64,000 bases of DNA from positions 744,001-808,000 of the forward strand of contig CAVSDD010000006.1 of assembly GCA_963726795.1 (NCBI GenBank). The letters run 5' to 3'. This stretch comes from Hyphomicrobium_A sp963726795 (GTDB lineage Bacteria > Pseudomonadota > Alphaproteobacteria > Rhizobiales > Hyphomicrobiaceae). Below the pieces are notes generated by a model. It made no database searches. It worked only from the letters and a program-made list of their open reading frames with translations, and had not been told where the DNA came from. The position numbers and the translations under genes were made by a program. Shown in pieces: positions 16,687-25,995 of this stretch (position 1 is its first letter; the number at the start of each line of letters is the position of its first letter).

Positions 16687-17922
16687 TCACTGACGGCCGA
16701 GCACGCAGACCTTGGCCGAACCTTTGAGGCTCAGCTTCGCCATGTAATAGAGCTGGACTTCTTTGATCGCGCGACGCTCGCCGCGCAGATCGAGCGGCTC
16801 GGACTCGCGGCCTTCCTTGATCTCCGCGCCCACTTGGATGTCGTCGGGCGCACCGCGCTCGTACACGACCTTGAGATTGAGGATATTCACCTTGTTGCCC
16901 GACACGGCGAGCTTGATGGCGCTGAAGCGTCCTTCCTGGCGGCCGACCTGGATCGTGTCGTGATCGGGCAGGAAGCCGGTCTTGCCGCAGCCGAGCTCGA
17001 CCCAGTCCGCACGCGGCGGAGGACCGCCGGGAGGAGGACCGCCGAACCCGGGACCGCCGGCAAAGCCGCGGCCGGGGAAGCCCGGACGATCGGAGCCCTG
17101 CAAGCCGTACACGGCGACGCTCGCACGGCCGCGGGCGCCCGAGCGGTAGGTCAGCTCGATGCGATCGATGCCGCGATCGCCGCCGGCGAGATCGATCGGA
17201 GGCGTCCGCTGGCCGCTGCGGATGAATTGGCGCACGCGCACGTCCTGCGGCGGCCCGCGCATGAAGAACACCTTGAGGTCGCGGATCTCCACGTCTCCGC
17301 CATCAACCTCGAGCGCTATCTTCTCGAAGCGCCCCTCGCGCCGCCCTACGCTTATGACGTCGTGGTCGACGCGAAAGCCGACACTCTGCTTGCCGAGCAG
17401 CTCCCAATTCTCGCGTGCCTCCTGACCAAAGACATCGAGCACCGCGCGTCCGCGCGAGTCCCGCCCTACTCTGGCGGAAACCTCGATGCGCTTGACGGCG
17501 CGGTCGCGCCCCTTGAGATCGATCGGAGGCGTGCGCTCGCCTTGCTTCAAATGCTGCCGCAGATCGAAGCGCTCCTGCTCGCCGTTGGCATAGACGACGA
17601 CCATATCGACAAGGTAGAGCGAGCCTTCGCGCGCCGTCACGCCGATCTTCTCGAACTTGCCGTTGCTGCGGCCGACGTCGATGACGTCGTGGTCGACGCC
17701 GAGGCCGCCGACGCGCGCCGATCCCAGGAGCTGCCAGTCCGCCGGGCTGTCGCCGCGATCATTGCCGCGGCCGCGGCCGCCGTCGGGTGCAACCACCTGC
17801 TGGTCCGACCGTCCCGGGCCGCGATCGCGGTCGCCCCTGGGATCGGCCGCGGCCGTATCCACAAAGAGCGCCAGTGCCGCCAGGGGTGTCGCCAATTGCG
17901 CGAGAATCGATAGCAATGACAT
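16687..17922 (-). CDS. Exported protein of three tandem beta-rich repeats (DUF2541-like)
   Basis: The 411-residue protein has a signal peptide ending near VDTAAADP and a Gly/Arg/Asp-rich linker, then three roughly 100-residue repeats starting at WQLLG, WELLG and WVELG. Each repeat contains VDHDVIxVGRxxGxFEKI (or PDHDTIQVGRQEGRFSAI), a central VVYANG/VFFMRG/VVYERG strand and a PIDLxGxDRxIxxIE turn. A Pro/Gly-rich linker separates repeats two and three. The pattern resembles DUF2541 (E. coli YaaI), which has one copy; this assignment is tentative. GGGAGGATTATCGAG precedes ATG 17922. Function unknown; periplasmic or surface location inferred. Confidence 0.8.
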   Translation of the reverse strand: MSLLSILAQLATPLAALALFVDTAAADPRGDRDRGPGRSDQQVVAPDGGRGRGNDRGDSPADWQLLGSARVGGLGVDHDVIDVGRSNGKFEKIGVTAREGSLYLVDMVVVYANGEQERFDLRQHLKQGERTPPIDLKGRDRAVKRIEVSARVGRDSRGRAVLDVFGQEARENWELLGKQSVGFRVDHDVISVGRREGRFEKIALEVDGGDVEIRDLKVFFMRGPPQDVRVRQFIRSGQRTPPIDLAGGDRGIDRIELTYRSGARGRASVAVYGLQGSDRPGFPGRGFAGGPGFGGPPPGGPPPRADWVELGCGKTGFLPDHDTIQVGRQEGRFSAIKLAVSGNKVNILNLKVVYERGAPDDIQVGAEIKEGRESEPLDLRGERRAIKEVQLYYMAKLSLKGSAKVCVLGRQ

Positions 17923-18076
17923 CTCGATAATCCTCCCAATGCCGGCGGACTTCCGCCGCCGTATCTCGATCAATCTGCCCACTGGCGACGACCAAATTGT
18001 GATACTGCACCGCGAAACTAAGGGCGCGCGGCGCCTTTTTTGAGTGCTCGCACAACAGGCAAGGCGGGGATAGGAC

Positions 18077-19138
18077 GTGTCTTCCGGCGATTCAAAAACG
18101 GTGGTTCTCGTCGCGCTTGCGGCCAATCTCGGCATCGCGATCGCGAAGTTCGCGGCGGCAGGACTGACGCGCTCGTCCGCCATGCTGTCGGAGGCGATCC
18201 ACTCCCTCGTCGACACCTCCAACCAGGCGCTGCTGTTGTATGGGCTCAAGCGCTCGAGCCGTCCCGCCGACGCGCTGCACCCGTTCGGGTATTCGAGGGA
18301 GATCTACTTCTGGAGCTTCGTCGTCGCGGTGCTGCTGTTCTCGATGGGTGCCGGCGTCTCGGTCTACGAAGGCATTTCCAAGCTGCACAACCCGCATCCG
18401 ATCAAGGATTTCTGGGTGAACTACGCCGTCCTCGGCGTCGCCCTGGCGCTCGAAGGCGTCTCGGCCTGGAAGGCGATCACCACGTTCGCGCCCACCATCG
18501 GCCCGCGTGGCTGGATCGCGGCGCTGCGCGCCTCCAAGGACGCGGCGCTGTTCGCGGTGCTGCTCGAAGACCTCGCGGCCGTGACCGGGCTGCTGATCGC
18601 GCTCGTCGCGCTGCTGTGCGTGCAGTTTCTCGGCTGGCAGAGCGCCGACGCGGTCGCCTCCATCGCAATCGGATTGCTGTTGGGCGCGGTGGCGGCGTTC
18701 ATGAGCGTCGAGATCAAGGGGCTCATCGTCGGCGAGGCCGCAAACCCGCGCGTGCTCGCCGGCATCGAGGCGATCCTGCGCAGCAAGGTCGGCGCCGACG
18801 GGCCGCTGATCGCCATCAACGAGATCCGCACCATGCACCTGGGACCGCAGGACATCCTGGTGGCGGCGAGCGTGGATGCAATCGACGGCATCACGGCGCA
18901 GCGGGTCGAGACCGTCACCTCGCAGCTCGAGCGCTCGATCAAGTCGAAATATCCCGAGGTGCGACGGCTCTACATCGAGACGCAGTCGAGCGCGGGGCAT
19001 CACGCCGCCGCGCTGGAGGCCCGTGCCTCTGCCGCCGCGTCGAGCGAGGGTGATGGAGCTGCCGTTGCCGCGGCAGAGGCAGACTCCGCGGCTTCGAACA
19101 AGCCAAAGAAGCCGCGCACCAAGCGCCCGAAGAGCTGA
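18077..19138 (+). CDS. Cation diffusion facilitator-family transporter
   Basis: The 353-residue protein has six membrane helices and CDF features: SSAMLSEAIHSLVDTSNQALL in helix 2 and the cytoplasmic domain with HLGPQDILVAASVDAIDG. Helix 5 carries LLEDLAAVTGLL in place of the usual HxxxD, an arrangement I associate with the ZnT9-like (SLC30A9) branch, so classic zinc export is uncertain. The C-terminus is an Ala/Lys-rich tail (KKPRTKRPKS). The start is GTG 18077 after AGGACGT. It is divergent from the three-repeat gene. Confidence 0.88.
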   Translation: MSSGDSKTVVLVALAANLGIAIAKFAAAGLTRSSAMLSEAIHSLVDTSNQALLLYGLKRSSRPADALHPFGYSREIYFWSFVVAVLLFSMGAGVSVYEGISKLHNPHPIKDFWVNYAVLGVALALEGVSAWKAITTFAPTIGPRGWIAALRASKDAALFAVLLEDLAAVTGLLIALVALLCVQFLGWQSADAVASIAIGLLLGAVAAFMSVEIKGLIVGEAANPRVLAGIEAILRSKVGADGPLIAINEIRTMHLGPQDILVAASVDAIDGITAQRVETVTSQLERSIKSKYPEVRRLYIETQSSAGHHAAALEARASAAASSEGDGAAVAAAEADSAASNKPKKPRTKRPKS

Positions 19139-19153
19139 GCGCCGCGCTGGCGG

Positions 19154-19555
19154 CTACTTGCGCTTCACGACCTCGCCGTCCTCTTTGGTGAAGGTGCGTA
19201 CAGGCCGTGGCAGGATGTCCAACACCGCTTCCGACGGACGGCACAGGCGCGTGCCCTTCTCGCTCACGACAATGGGGCGATTGATCAGGATGGGATGCGC
19301 GACCATGACGTCGAGCAGCACGTCGTCGGTCCACGTCTCGTCCGCCAGCCCAAGATCGCCATAAAGCGCCTCCTTGTCGCGCAGCAGCGCGCGCGGGCGC
19401 AGGCCCATCGCCTGCAGCAGCGAAACGAGCTCATCGCGCGTCGGCGGCTCCTTGAGATATTCGATGACGCGCGGCTCCTCGCCGCTCGCCCGGATCATGG
19501 CGAGCGTATTGCGCGAGGTTCCGCACGCGGGGTTGTGATAGATCGTGACGGTCAT
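19154..19555 (-). CDS. arsC: Arsenate reductase (glutaredoxin-coupled, ArsC family)
   Basis: ArsC reduces arsenate to arsenite using glutathione and glutaredoxin. The 133-residue protein begins MTVTIYHNPACGTSRNTL, with the catalytic Cys11 in the NPxCGTSR loop, and has YLKEPPTRDEL, MVAHPILINRPIVV and the RPSExVLDIL end typical of ArsC. No arsenic efflux or arsR gene is next to it, so it may be a general or solitary member. It lies 42 bases after ssb on the same strand. Confidence 0.93.
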   Translation of the reverse strand: MTVTIYHNPACGTSRNTLAMIRASGEEPRVIEYLKEPPTRDELVSLLQAMGLRPRALLRDKEALYGDLGLADETWTDDVLLDVMVAHPILINRPIVVSEKGTRLCRPSEAVLDILPRPVRTFTKEDGEVVKRK

Positions 19556-19597
19556 GGCCGGTGCGCCAAGGCAGCCGGCGAACGGCCGCCGCGAAGA

Positions 19598-20104
19598 TTA
19601 GAACGGGATCTCGTCGTCGAGCTGCTTGTCGAAGCCGCCCTTCGTCGCCGCGCTCTTGCCGCCGCGCGGGGCCGGCGCCTCGCCGAAGCTGTCGCCGCCG
19701 TAGTCGGCCTGGCCGTTCTCCTGCATGCCGGCACCGGCTCCCGTGCCGCCCGAGCGGCCGTCGAGCATGGTGAGGTTGCCGTTGAAGCCCTGCAGCACGA
19801 CCTCGGTCGAGTAGCGGTCCTGGCCATCCTGGCCCTGCCACTTGCGCGTCTGCAGCGCGCCCTCGATGAACACCTTCGAGCCCTTCTTCAGGTACTGCTC
19901 GGCGATCTTGCACAAGTTCTCGTTGAAGATGACGACCGAGTGCCACTCGGTTTTCTCGCGCTTCTCGCCCGTGGTCTTGTCGCGCCAGGACTTGCTCGTG
20001 GCGATGCGCAGATTGGCGATCGGACGCCCGTCCTGGGTGCGGCGGATCTCGGGATCCTTGCCCAGATTGCCGATGAGGATCACCTTGTTGACCGATCCAG
20101 CCAT
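19598..20104 (-). CDS. ssb: Single-stranded DNA-binding protein
   Basis: SSB coats single-stranded DNA in replication and repair. The 168-residue protein has an N-terminal OB fold (MAGSVNKVILIGNLGKDPE, WHSVVIFNENLCKIAEQYLK, YSTEVVLQGFNGNLTML), a Gly-rich linker and the acidic partner-binding tip DDEIPF. I chose ATG 20104; a longer reading begins outside the family. In many alphaproteobacteria ssb lies beside divergent uvrA; here uvrA is about 10 kb away. Confidence 0.96.
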   Translation of the reverse strand: MAGSVNKVILIGNLGKDPEIRRTQDGRPIANLRIATSKSWRDKTTGEKREKTEWHSVVIFNENLCKIAEQYLKKGSKVFIEGALQTRKWQGQDGQDRYSTEVVLQGFNGNLTMLDGRSGGTGAGAGMQENGQADYGGDSFGEAPAPRGGKSAATKGGFDKQLDDEIPF

Positions 20105-20362
20105 GCCTTGCACTCCTCGATTCCGGCCAGCCGCGACATGTGTCAGCGGCGGCGCATTGAATTCCTGCGGGCCCGGCCCACCCTGCATCGGGTCTGCGTC
20201 GGGCCGCGCCTCACCCTAGTCTGCGTTGGGCCGTGCGCCCGGTAATGGCGACAGTTGTCCACGCATTTCGGCAGCGGCGCGCGCGGTCGTGTTCCACTTA
20301 TGTTCTTATAGGTAGGCCGATGTCGGCGATTTGGCAAGAGCTGCCAAGGTGGCGTCCCCAGA

Positions 20363-22576
20363 TCAGGGAGCCGGTGGCGCGGTCGCGGCTGAGGCGGATG
20401 GATCGTCCGGGGAGAGCGGCGTCGCCGAAGGACTGCTCGAAGCGCCGAGCGAGGGGCTGGCGGAGCTGGGTGCGGGCGCCGTCGATGGCAGAGCCGCCGG
20501 CACCATCGAGCTGGTCGAGGCTGGCGTGGGCACCGGCACCGCCGGGCGCGCCTGCTCGGCAGCAACCGTCAGCTCGCGCATCAGCTTGTCCGTCAAGGTC
20601 CGGTTGGCGGCGCAGGTCTCGGTGCGCAGTCCATCGTAGACAGCTGTCACGTCGCCCCGGAATTGCGCCGACACAGCGCGCCGCGCAACGCCGGTGGCGA
20701 TCGAACCGTCGCTCCAGCGGGCGCCGCACATGAGCTTCGTCAGATAGGCCGTGAGGTCGGGCTTGTAGGTGGCAGCCGGCGGTGGCGGGGACGCGCCAGA
20801 CCAGCTCTGCCAGCGCAACTGATCGGGGGTGCCGACCCAGGTCTTGGCCGAGGCGGCGACCGGCACGGCCGCTTCCTTTGCGCGCGCGCGCGCCACATCA
20901 CCCGGTACCCGGTCGATCGCGGCCTTGAGCGCAGCCTGCTCGCTTTCATCGAGCGGGCGGATGCCCAACTCGGACAAGTCGGCGAGGCCGGTCGTGTCCC
21001 ACTCGGGCGGCGATGTCATCCAGATGCTCGCGCCCCGCAGATCGGCGCCGGTCATCTTGGTGCCGCCCATGTCGGTGCCCTGCAGCTTCACGTGCTCCAG
21101 GCTCGCCGCCTGCAGCTCGGCGTTGCGCAGCACGGTCGCCTGCAGCAGCGCGAAATTCAGCACCGCGCCCTGCAGGCCCGCGCTGGAAAGATCGGCAAAT
21201 TGCAGCTGCGCGCCCGTCATGTCCGCGCCCTGCATGGAGGCGTTGAGGAAGTTCGTGCCCTGCGCCTGCACGCCGCCCGTCAGGTCGGCCTTCTCCAGGT
21301 GGGCGCTCGAAAAGTTGGCACCCGACAGAATGGCGTTCGCAAGCTCAGCCCCACCCAGGTCCGCTTCCTCGAGCTTGGCACCGCGCAAATCAACGCCCGC
21401 CATGTGCGCACCGCTCAGATCGGCGCGGGAGAAATCGGCACCGCGCGCCGAAGAGCACTGGGCGCCTTCGCGGTCGTCGCGCAGCAGGAAAAGATCGAGC
21501 TCCGCACAGTTGAGCCAGGCCTTCTGCAAGTTGGCGCCGACGAGGCTTGCGCCATCGAGCTCAGCGCCGGTGAGATCGGCGCCCGACAGATCCGCGCGGT
21601 CGAGCTTGGCGTAGCGCATGTCGCGCCCGCGCAAATTCAGCGTCTTGTCGCCGCTGTGGCGCCGGCCGGTGGTGAGATCGGAATTGGTCACGACGAGGTT
21701 GCGATGGAACACCCCAAACAATGTCCCGTCGGCACGCGGCGAGAGAAACGGCAGCACGAAGCCGCTCTGTTGCACGCGGCCGGACTCGCCTCGCGTCGTC
21801 CAGGCGTGCAGGTCGCGGCTGACGCGGTCCAGCTGCTCGCCCGGAACGGTCGCGGCGAAGAATGACAGATAGACGACGGCGACCAGCACGGCGGTAGTCA
21901 CGAAGGCGGTGACGGGATGCGTCACCGTCGAGCGCCAGAATGCCTGGAAGAACGAGGTCTCGACGCGGAGCAGGAACACCCCGATCAGCAGCAGCATGCC
22001 GACGTCGACCGTCACCGCGATCCGGTTGATCCACGTGGTCGTGACGTCGTGATAGGGCAGGAACGAGATCTGCATGTAGAGCAGCAGGATCACGGGCAGG
22101 ATGACGATCGTCAGCCAGGTCATGATGTGCAGGAACATGCTCATCACGGCGCTGCGGTGGGGGCCCGCCACCGCCTGCACGAAAAAGAAGTTGTGCAGCT
22201 CGAGGCGCAACGGATGGTTGCGCCGCTCGCTCGTCTCCAGCATGCGGATGGCGTGATCGAACTCGAGCGTTTCGCGCGCCAGCAGGACCAGCTGCGCCAC
22301 GATGCCAAGATGGAACAGCACCAGTACGATCGGCGCGAACTGGAAGAACTGCTTGAGCGGGATATTGACCTGCAGTATCGGGAGCTGCACGGAGGTGTCG
22401 AGCAGAAGCGTCTCGTGCGTCACGCCGGCGACGGCGATCACGAGATAGGTCATGATGGCGAGGAAGATCAGCCAGCCCGTGTGCGTCGCGTCGCTTGAGC
22501 TGTTGACGGCCTCGAGCAGGCTATACGGATTAACCGGTGTATCCGGCTCCGCAGGCCCCCGCGCCAAATCAGCCAT
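20363..22576 (-). CDS. Membrane protein with pentapeptide-repeat domain
   Basis: The 737-residue protein has a 250-residue N-terminal part with about five membrane helices (for example GWLIFLAIMTYLVIAVAGV, APIVLVLFHLGIVAQLVLLA, HIMTWLTIVILPVILLLYM), a linker, then pentapeptide repeats (about residues 315-520) built on A(D/N)L/FxxA units such as LDRADLSGADLTGAELDGAS. The repeats would form a right-handed four-sided beta-helix on one side of the membrane. The C-terminal region is helical and then Pro/Ser/Ala-rich. The membrane-plus-pentapeptide layout occurs in scattered bacterial proteins of unknown role. It stands alone between ssb and a ykgJ-like gene. Confidence 0.85.
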   Translation of the reverse strand: MADLARGPAEPDTPVNPYSLLEAVNSSSDATHTGWLIFLAIMTYLVIAVAGVTHETLLLDTSVQLPILQVNIPLKQFFQFAPIVLVLFHLGIVAQLVLLARETLEFDHAIRMLETSERRNHPLRLELHNFFFVQAVAGPHRSAVMSMFLHIMTWLTIVILPVILLLYMQISFLPYHDVTTTWINRIAVTVDVGMLLLIGVFLLRVETSFFQAFWRSTVTHPVTAFVTTAVLVAVVYLSFFAATVPGEQLDRVSRDLHAWTTRGESGRVQQSGFVLPFLSPRADGTLFGVFHRNLVVTNSDLTTGRRHSGDKTLNLRGRDMRYAKLDRADLSGADLTGAELDGASLVGANLQKAWLNCAELDLFLLRDDREGAQCSSARGADFSRADLSGAHMAGVDLRGAKLEEADLGGAELANAILSGANFSSAHLEKADLTGGVQAQGTNFLNASMQGADMTGAQLQFADLSSAGLQGAVLNFALLQATVLRNAELQAASLEHVKLQGTDMGGTKMTGADLRGASIWMTSPPEWDTTGLADLSELGIRPLDESEQAALKAAIDRVPGDVARARAKEAAVPVAASAKTWVGTPDQLRWQSWSGASPPPPAATYKPDLTAYLTKLMCGARWSDGSIATGVARRAVSAQFRGDVTAVYDGLRTETCAANRTLTDKLMRELTVAAEQARPAVPVPTPASTSSMVPAALPSTAPAPSSASPSLGASSSPSATPLSPDDPSASAATAPPAP

Positions 22577-22809
22577 TCCCTACCCCCAGCAACGCACTCT
22601 TCAGCAAGTTGGGGCAAACCTTAGCGGAGAAAGTGTGACCCCGAGGGCACTCGTTATACCCGCGGCTATACCCTCTACCCTGGGCCCACCCCCTTGCTCT
22701 TTCCACTCGGACCATTGCAAGAGTCAAGCAGAACCCCGCGACATTCGCCCCTAGCCTTAAGACGGGCAGCCAAACCCGCCGCAAACATTGATCACGGAGA
22801 ACCCAAAGC

Positions 22810-23184
22810 GTGGGTCAGCGCCAATATAACTGCGCCAAATGTCCGGGCTACTGCTGCTCCTATCCGCTGATCCCGCTGGACAAGCGCGACGTGGAGCGCC
22901 TCGCCAAACACTTTGGCCTGCCCTTCAAGACGGCGCGAACCAAGTTCACCAAGATCGCCCACGGCCGCCAGTACGCGATGCGGCGCAAGAAGGACGAGAT
23001 CTACGGGCGCATCTGCCGCTTCTTCGACACCAAGGCGCGCCGCTGCACCGTCTACAAGGCGCGACCCGCCGTTTGCCGATCGTTTCCCGGCGAGGGGCGC
23101 TGCGGCTACTACGACTTCCTGAGCTTCGAGCGGCGCGCGCAGGAGGACGACGAGTTCGTCGCCCTCACCAACCACGAGGATTGA
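22810..23184 (+). CDS. YkgJ-family cysteine-cluster protein
   Basis: The 124-residue protein has the CxxCxxxCC motif (NCAKCPGYCC) and later Cys residues in RICRFFDTKARRC, VCRSFPGEGRCGYYDF, matching the YkgJ/UPF0153 family of putative zinc or iron-sulfur binding proteins. Biochemical function is not established. The start is GTG 22810 with GGAG upstream. It is followed by a REP-like inverted repeat. Confidence 0.88.
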   Translation: MGQRQYNCAKCPGYCCSYPLIPLDKRDVERLAKHFGLPFKTARTKFTKIAHGRQYAMRRKKDEIYGRICRFFDTKARRCTVYKARPAVCRSFPGEGRCGYYDFLSFERRAQEDDEFVALTNHED

Positions 23185-23217
23185 GCGGTCAACGGTGTGG
23201 GGCGCTCTCCCAATACT

Positions 23218-23340
23218 TGTCATCCTCGGGCTTGTCCCGAGGACCAGCTTCCCGCTTGCGCCGTCGTGGAAGCGTTGTGCTGAACCCTGTGCGCGGGTCG
23301 CGCTGAACGGTAGGTCCTCGGGACAAGCCCGAGGATGACA
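23218..23340. repeat. REP-like composite element (28-bp inverted repeat)
   Basis: Arms 23218-23245 and 23313-23340 are exact inverse complements of 28 bp, separated by 67 bp. Each arm contains its own hairpin, CCTCGGG-CTTGT-CCCGAGG. The TGTCATCCTCGGGCTTGTCC core is a dispersed intergenic motif in many Hyphomicrobiales. It lies between the YkgJ gene and convergent dctA, where it could also stop transcription. No transposase is nearby. Confidence 0.85.
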
Positions 23341-23352
23341 TTCTATGCCGCA

Positions 23353-24669
23353 CTAGCCGGTGGTGACCGCGACCTCGACGTTGGAGGGATCGACGCGGCG
23401 GGTCAAGCCGCGCGCGAGCGCCTCGCGGTCGAGCTCGCCCTCCCACGCCGAGACCACGATCGTCGCAACGCCGTTGCCGATGAAGTTGGTCAGCGCGCGG
23501 CACTCGCTCATGAACTTGTCGATCCCAAGCAGGATCGCCATGCCGGGCACCAGCTCGGGCCGTACGGCGCTGAGCGTCGCTGCGAGCGTGACGAAGCCGG
23601 CCCCGGTCACGCCGGTCGCGCCCTTGGAGGTGAGCATGGCGATGCCGAGAATGGCGAGTTGCTCGCCGAGTGAGAGATCGACGTTCAGCGCCTGCGCGAC
23701 GAACAGCGTCGCGAGCGTGAGATAGATGTTCGTTCCGTCGAGATTGAACGAGTAGCCGGTCGGGACCACGAGGCCGACGACGGGCTTGGAGCAGCCGAGC
23801 CGCTCGAGCTTCTCCATGAGCTGCGGCAGCGCGCTTTCCGAGGAGCTGGTGGCCAGAACCAGCAGGATCTCGTCGCGGATGTAGCCGACGAACTGCCAGA
23901 TGCGGAAGCCGGCCGCCCAGGCGACGATGCCGAGCACGCCGAACACGAACAGCGCCGCCGCCGCGTAGAACATGGCGATGAGGCCTGCGAGGTTGCCGAT
24001 GGCGGAGGGGCCGTACTTGCCGATGGTGTAGGCCATGGCGGCGAAGGCGCCGATCGGCGCGAACTTCATGATGACGGCGATCACGCCGAAGAACGCGCGC
24101 CCGACCTCGTCGATGAGCGTGCGCACCGGGCTCGCGCGCTCGCCGAGCGCCATCAGCGCAAAGCCGAAAAGCACCGCGATGAGCAGCACCTGCAGGATGT
24201 CGCCGTCGGCAAAGGCGCCGACGAAGCTGTCGGGAATAATGTGCAGGACGAATTCGACGACGCTCTGATGGGAGGCGCGCGCCGTGTAATCGGCGACGGC
24301 GGTTGCATCGCCCGTGCCGCCGAAGCCCGCGCCCGGCTGCGCGAGATTGCCGACGACGAGGCCGATGGCGAGCGCCAGCGTCGATACGATCTCGAAGTAG
24401 ACGAGCGCCTTCAGGCCGACGCGGCCGACTTTGCGAGCGTCGTTCATGTGCGCGATGCCGGACACGACCGTGCAGAAGATGATCGGCGCGATGATCATCT
24501 TGATGAGCTTGATGAACCCCTCGCCCAGCCCCTTCATCCAGGCGCTTTGCGCAATCTCGGGGAAAAGCCAGCCGGCGAGGAAGCCGAGCAGAATCGCGAT
24601 CAGCACCTGCACATAGAGGTGGGCGTAGAACGGCCTGTGCGCCGGACTTGCCGCGATCATATCAGCCAT
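23353..24669 (-). CDS. dctA: C4-dicarboxylate:cation symporter
   Basis: DctA imports succinate, fumarate and malate across the inner membrane. The 438-residue protein has the DAACS signatures: GFIKLIKMIIAPIIFCTVVS, the serine-rich ATSSSESALPQLMEKLERLG, the NLDGTNIYLTLATLF helix-7 motif, LTSKGATGVTGAGFVTLAAT and LLGIDKFMSECRALTNFIGN. I chose ATG 24669. The dctBD regulators are not in this window. It is convergent with the YkgJ gene. Confidence 0.95.
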   Translation of the reverse strand: MADMIAASPAHRPFYAHLYVQVLIAILLGFLAGWLFPEIAQSAWMKGLGEGFIKLIKMIIAPIIFCTVVSGIAHMNDARKVGRVGLKALVYFEIVSTLALAIGLVVGNLAQPGAGFGGTGDATAVADYTARASHQSVVEFVLHIIPDSFVGAFADGDILQVLLIAVLFGFALMALGERASPVRTLIDEVGRAFFGVIAVIMKFAPIGAFAAMAYTIGKYGPSAIGNLAGLIAMFYAAAALFVFGVLGIVAWAAGFRIWQFVGYIRDEILLVLATSSSESALPQLMEKLERLGCSKPVVGLVVPTGYSFNLDGTNIYLTLATLFVAQALNVDLSLGEQLAILGIAMLTSKGATGVTGAGFVTLAATLSAVRPELVPGMAILLGIDKFMSECRALTNFIGNGVATIVVSAWEGELDREALARGLTRRVDPSNVEVAVTTG

Positions 24670-24731
24670 GTCTCGAACCACCTGCGTGTCCCACAACAAT
24701 CGGCGATCTAAGCAATTCGTTCCGCTCGCGG

Positions 24732-25995
24732 CTAGGCCGAAGTGGCGGCACGCGGCGGCGAGGCGGCCGGCGAATGCACGTGCTCGGGGCGCACACCGAC
24801 GCCGACGAGCCGCGCCAGAATGTGCTGCAGGCGCGGCACGCGATCGACGAGGCGAAGGATGAATGGCGGTTTCAGCGGTCCGCTGCTCTTGAGGACCGGC
24901 TGCACGACATTGTTCTGCGCGATGACCTGCAGCCGCTGTGTCACCTTCATGGGGAACTCGCGCCGGTGCTGTACGCGGGCGAGGTCGCGCTCGGTCAGCG
25001 TCCCCTGCTTCAGCGGCTTCCACAGCAGGTTCGCCGTCGCGACCGCGTCCTGGATGGCGATGTTGATGCCGACGCCGCCGATCGGCGACATCGCGTGCGC
25101 CGCATCACCGATGCAGAGGAGCCCCGGCTTGTACCAGGTGCGCAGCCGGTCGATCGCCACGGTAAGCAGCTTCACCTCGTCCCACGACTTGAGCTCGCCG
25201 ACCCGATCGGCAAGGAAGGGCAGCGCCTTGGCCAGAGTTCTGGCGGAAGGCCGGCAGCCCGGCCGCGCGCACGCGCTCCGCGCCGCCCTTGGCGATCACG
25301 TAGGCAAGCTGCCAGTAGTCGCCGCGGTCGAGCATCGCAATGAAACTGCCCGTGTCGATGCGGCCGCCGGTTCCCGGATCGTCGGGCTTGCGCGAGAGCC
25401 GCAGCCACAGCACGTCGATCGGCGCGCCGATGTCCTCGACCTCAAAGCCGCCGCGCGCGCGCACGGTGGAGTGGCGCCCATCGCAGGCGACGACGAGGTC
25501 GGCACGCACCTCGAGCGGCCCGTCGGGCGTTTCGGCGCGCACGCCGCGTACCCGCCCGCCGCTTTCCAGGAGATCGACGACGTTCGCCCGCATGAGCAGG
25601 TGGAAACCGGGAAAGGCGCGCGCATGCTCGGCGAGGAAGTCGAGGAACTCCCATTGCGGCATCATCGCGATGAAGTCGCGCCCCTTGGGCAGGAAGGAGA
25701 AATTTGCGGCCGTGATGGGCGTATTGCCGATCATAACCGTGAGCTTGTGCACGGGATTGTTGGGCCGCTGCAGCAGCTCCTGCAGCAGGCCCAGCTCCTC
25801 CATCACCGCGAGCGTCGAGGGGTGGATCGTGTCGCCGCGGAAGTCGCGCAGGAAATCGATGTGCTTCTCGAGCACCGTGACGTCGATGCCGGCGCGCGCC
25901 AGCAGGAAGCCGAGCATCATGCCGGCCGGTCCGCCGCCCACGATGCAGCACGTGGTCGCGATCATCCGCGCCGACGGTTCGCTTGCCGGAGTCAT
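24732..25995 (-). CDS. FAD-dependent monooxygenase (UbiH/PobA-like), one apparent frameshift
   Basis: The protein has the FAD dinucleotide motif CIVGGGPAGMMLGFLLARAG, the DG segment VVACDGRHSTVRARG and the second FAD motif CIGDAAHAMSPIGGVGINIA, the class A flavoprotein hydroxylase layout. Near 25239 one extra base breaks the frame (GLPAFRQ then TLAKALPFLADRVG). Corrected length is about 420 residues. The substrate is likely an aromatic compound but is not predictable. Its start overlaps the stop of the upstream small membrane gene by ATGA, so the two are translationally coupled. Convergence or spacing with dctA shows nothing functional. Confidence 0.87.

Noticed and set aside
20192..20240. 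Two copies of a GTCTGCGT(C/T)GGGCCG motif upstream of ssb
   Set aside because: Only two imperfect copies 27 bases apart; too little to call a repeat array or operator.
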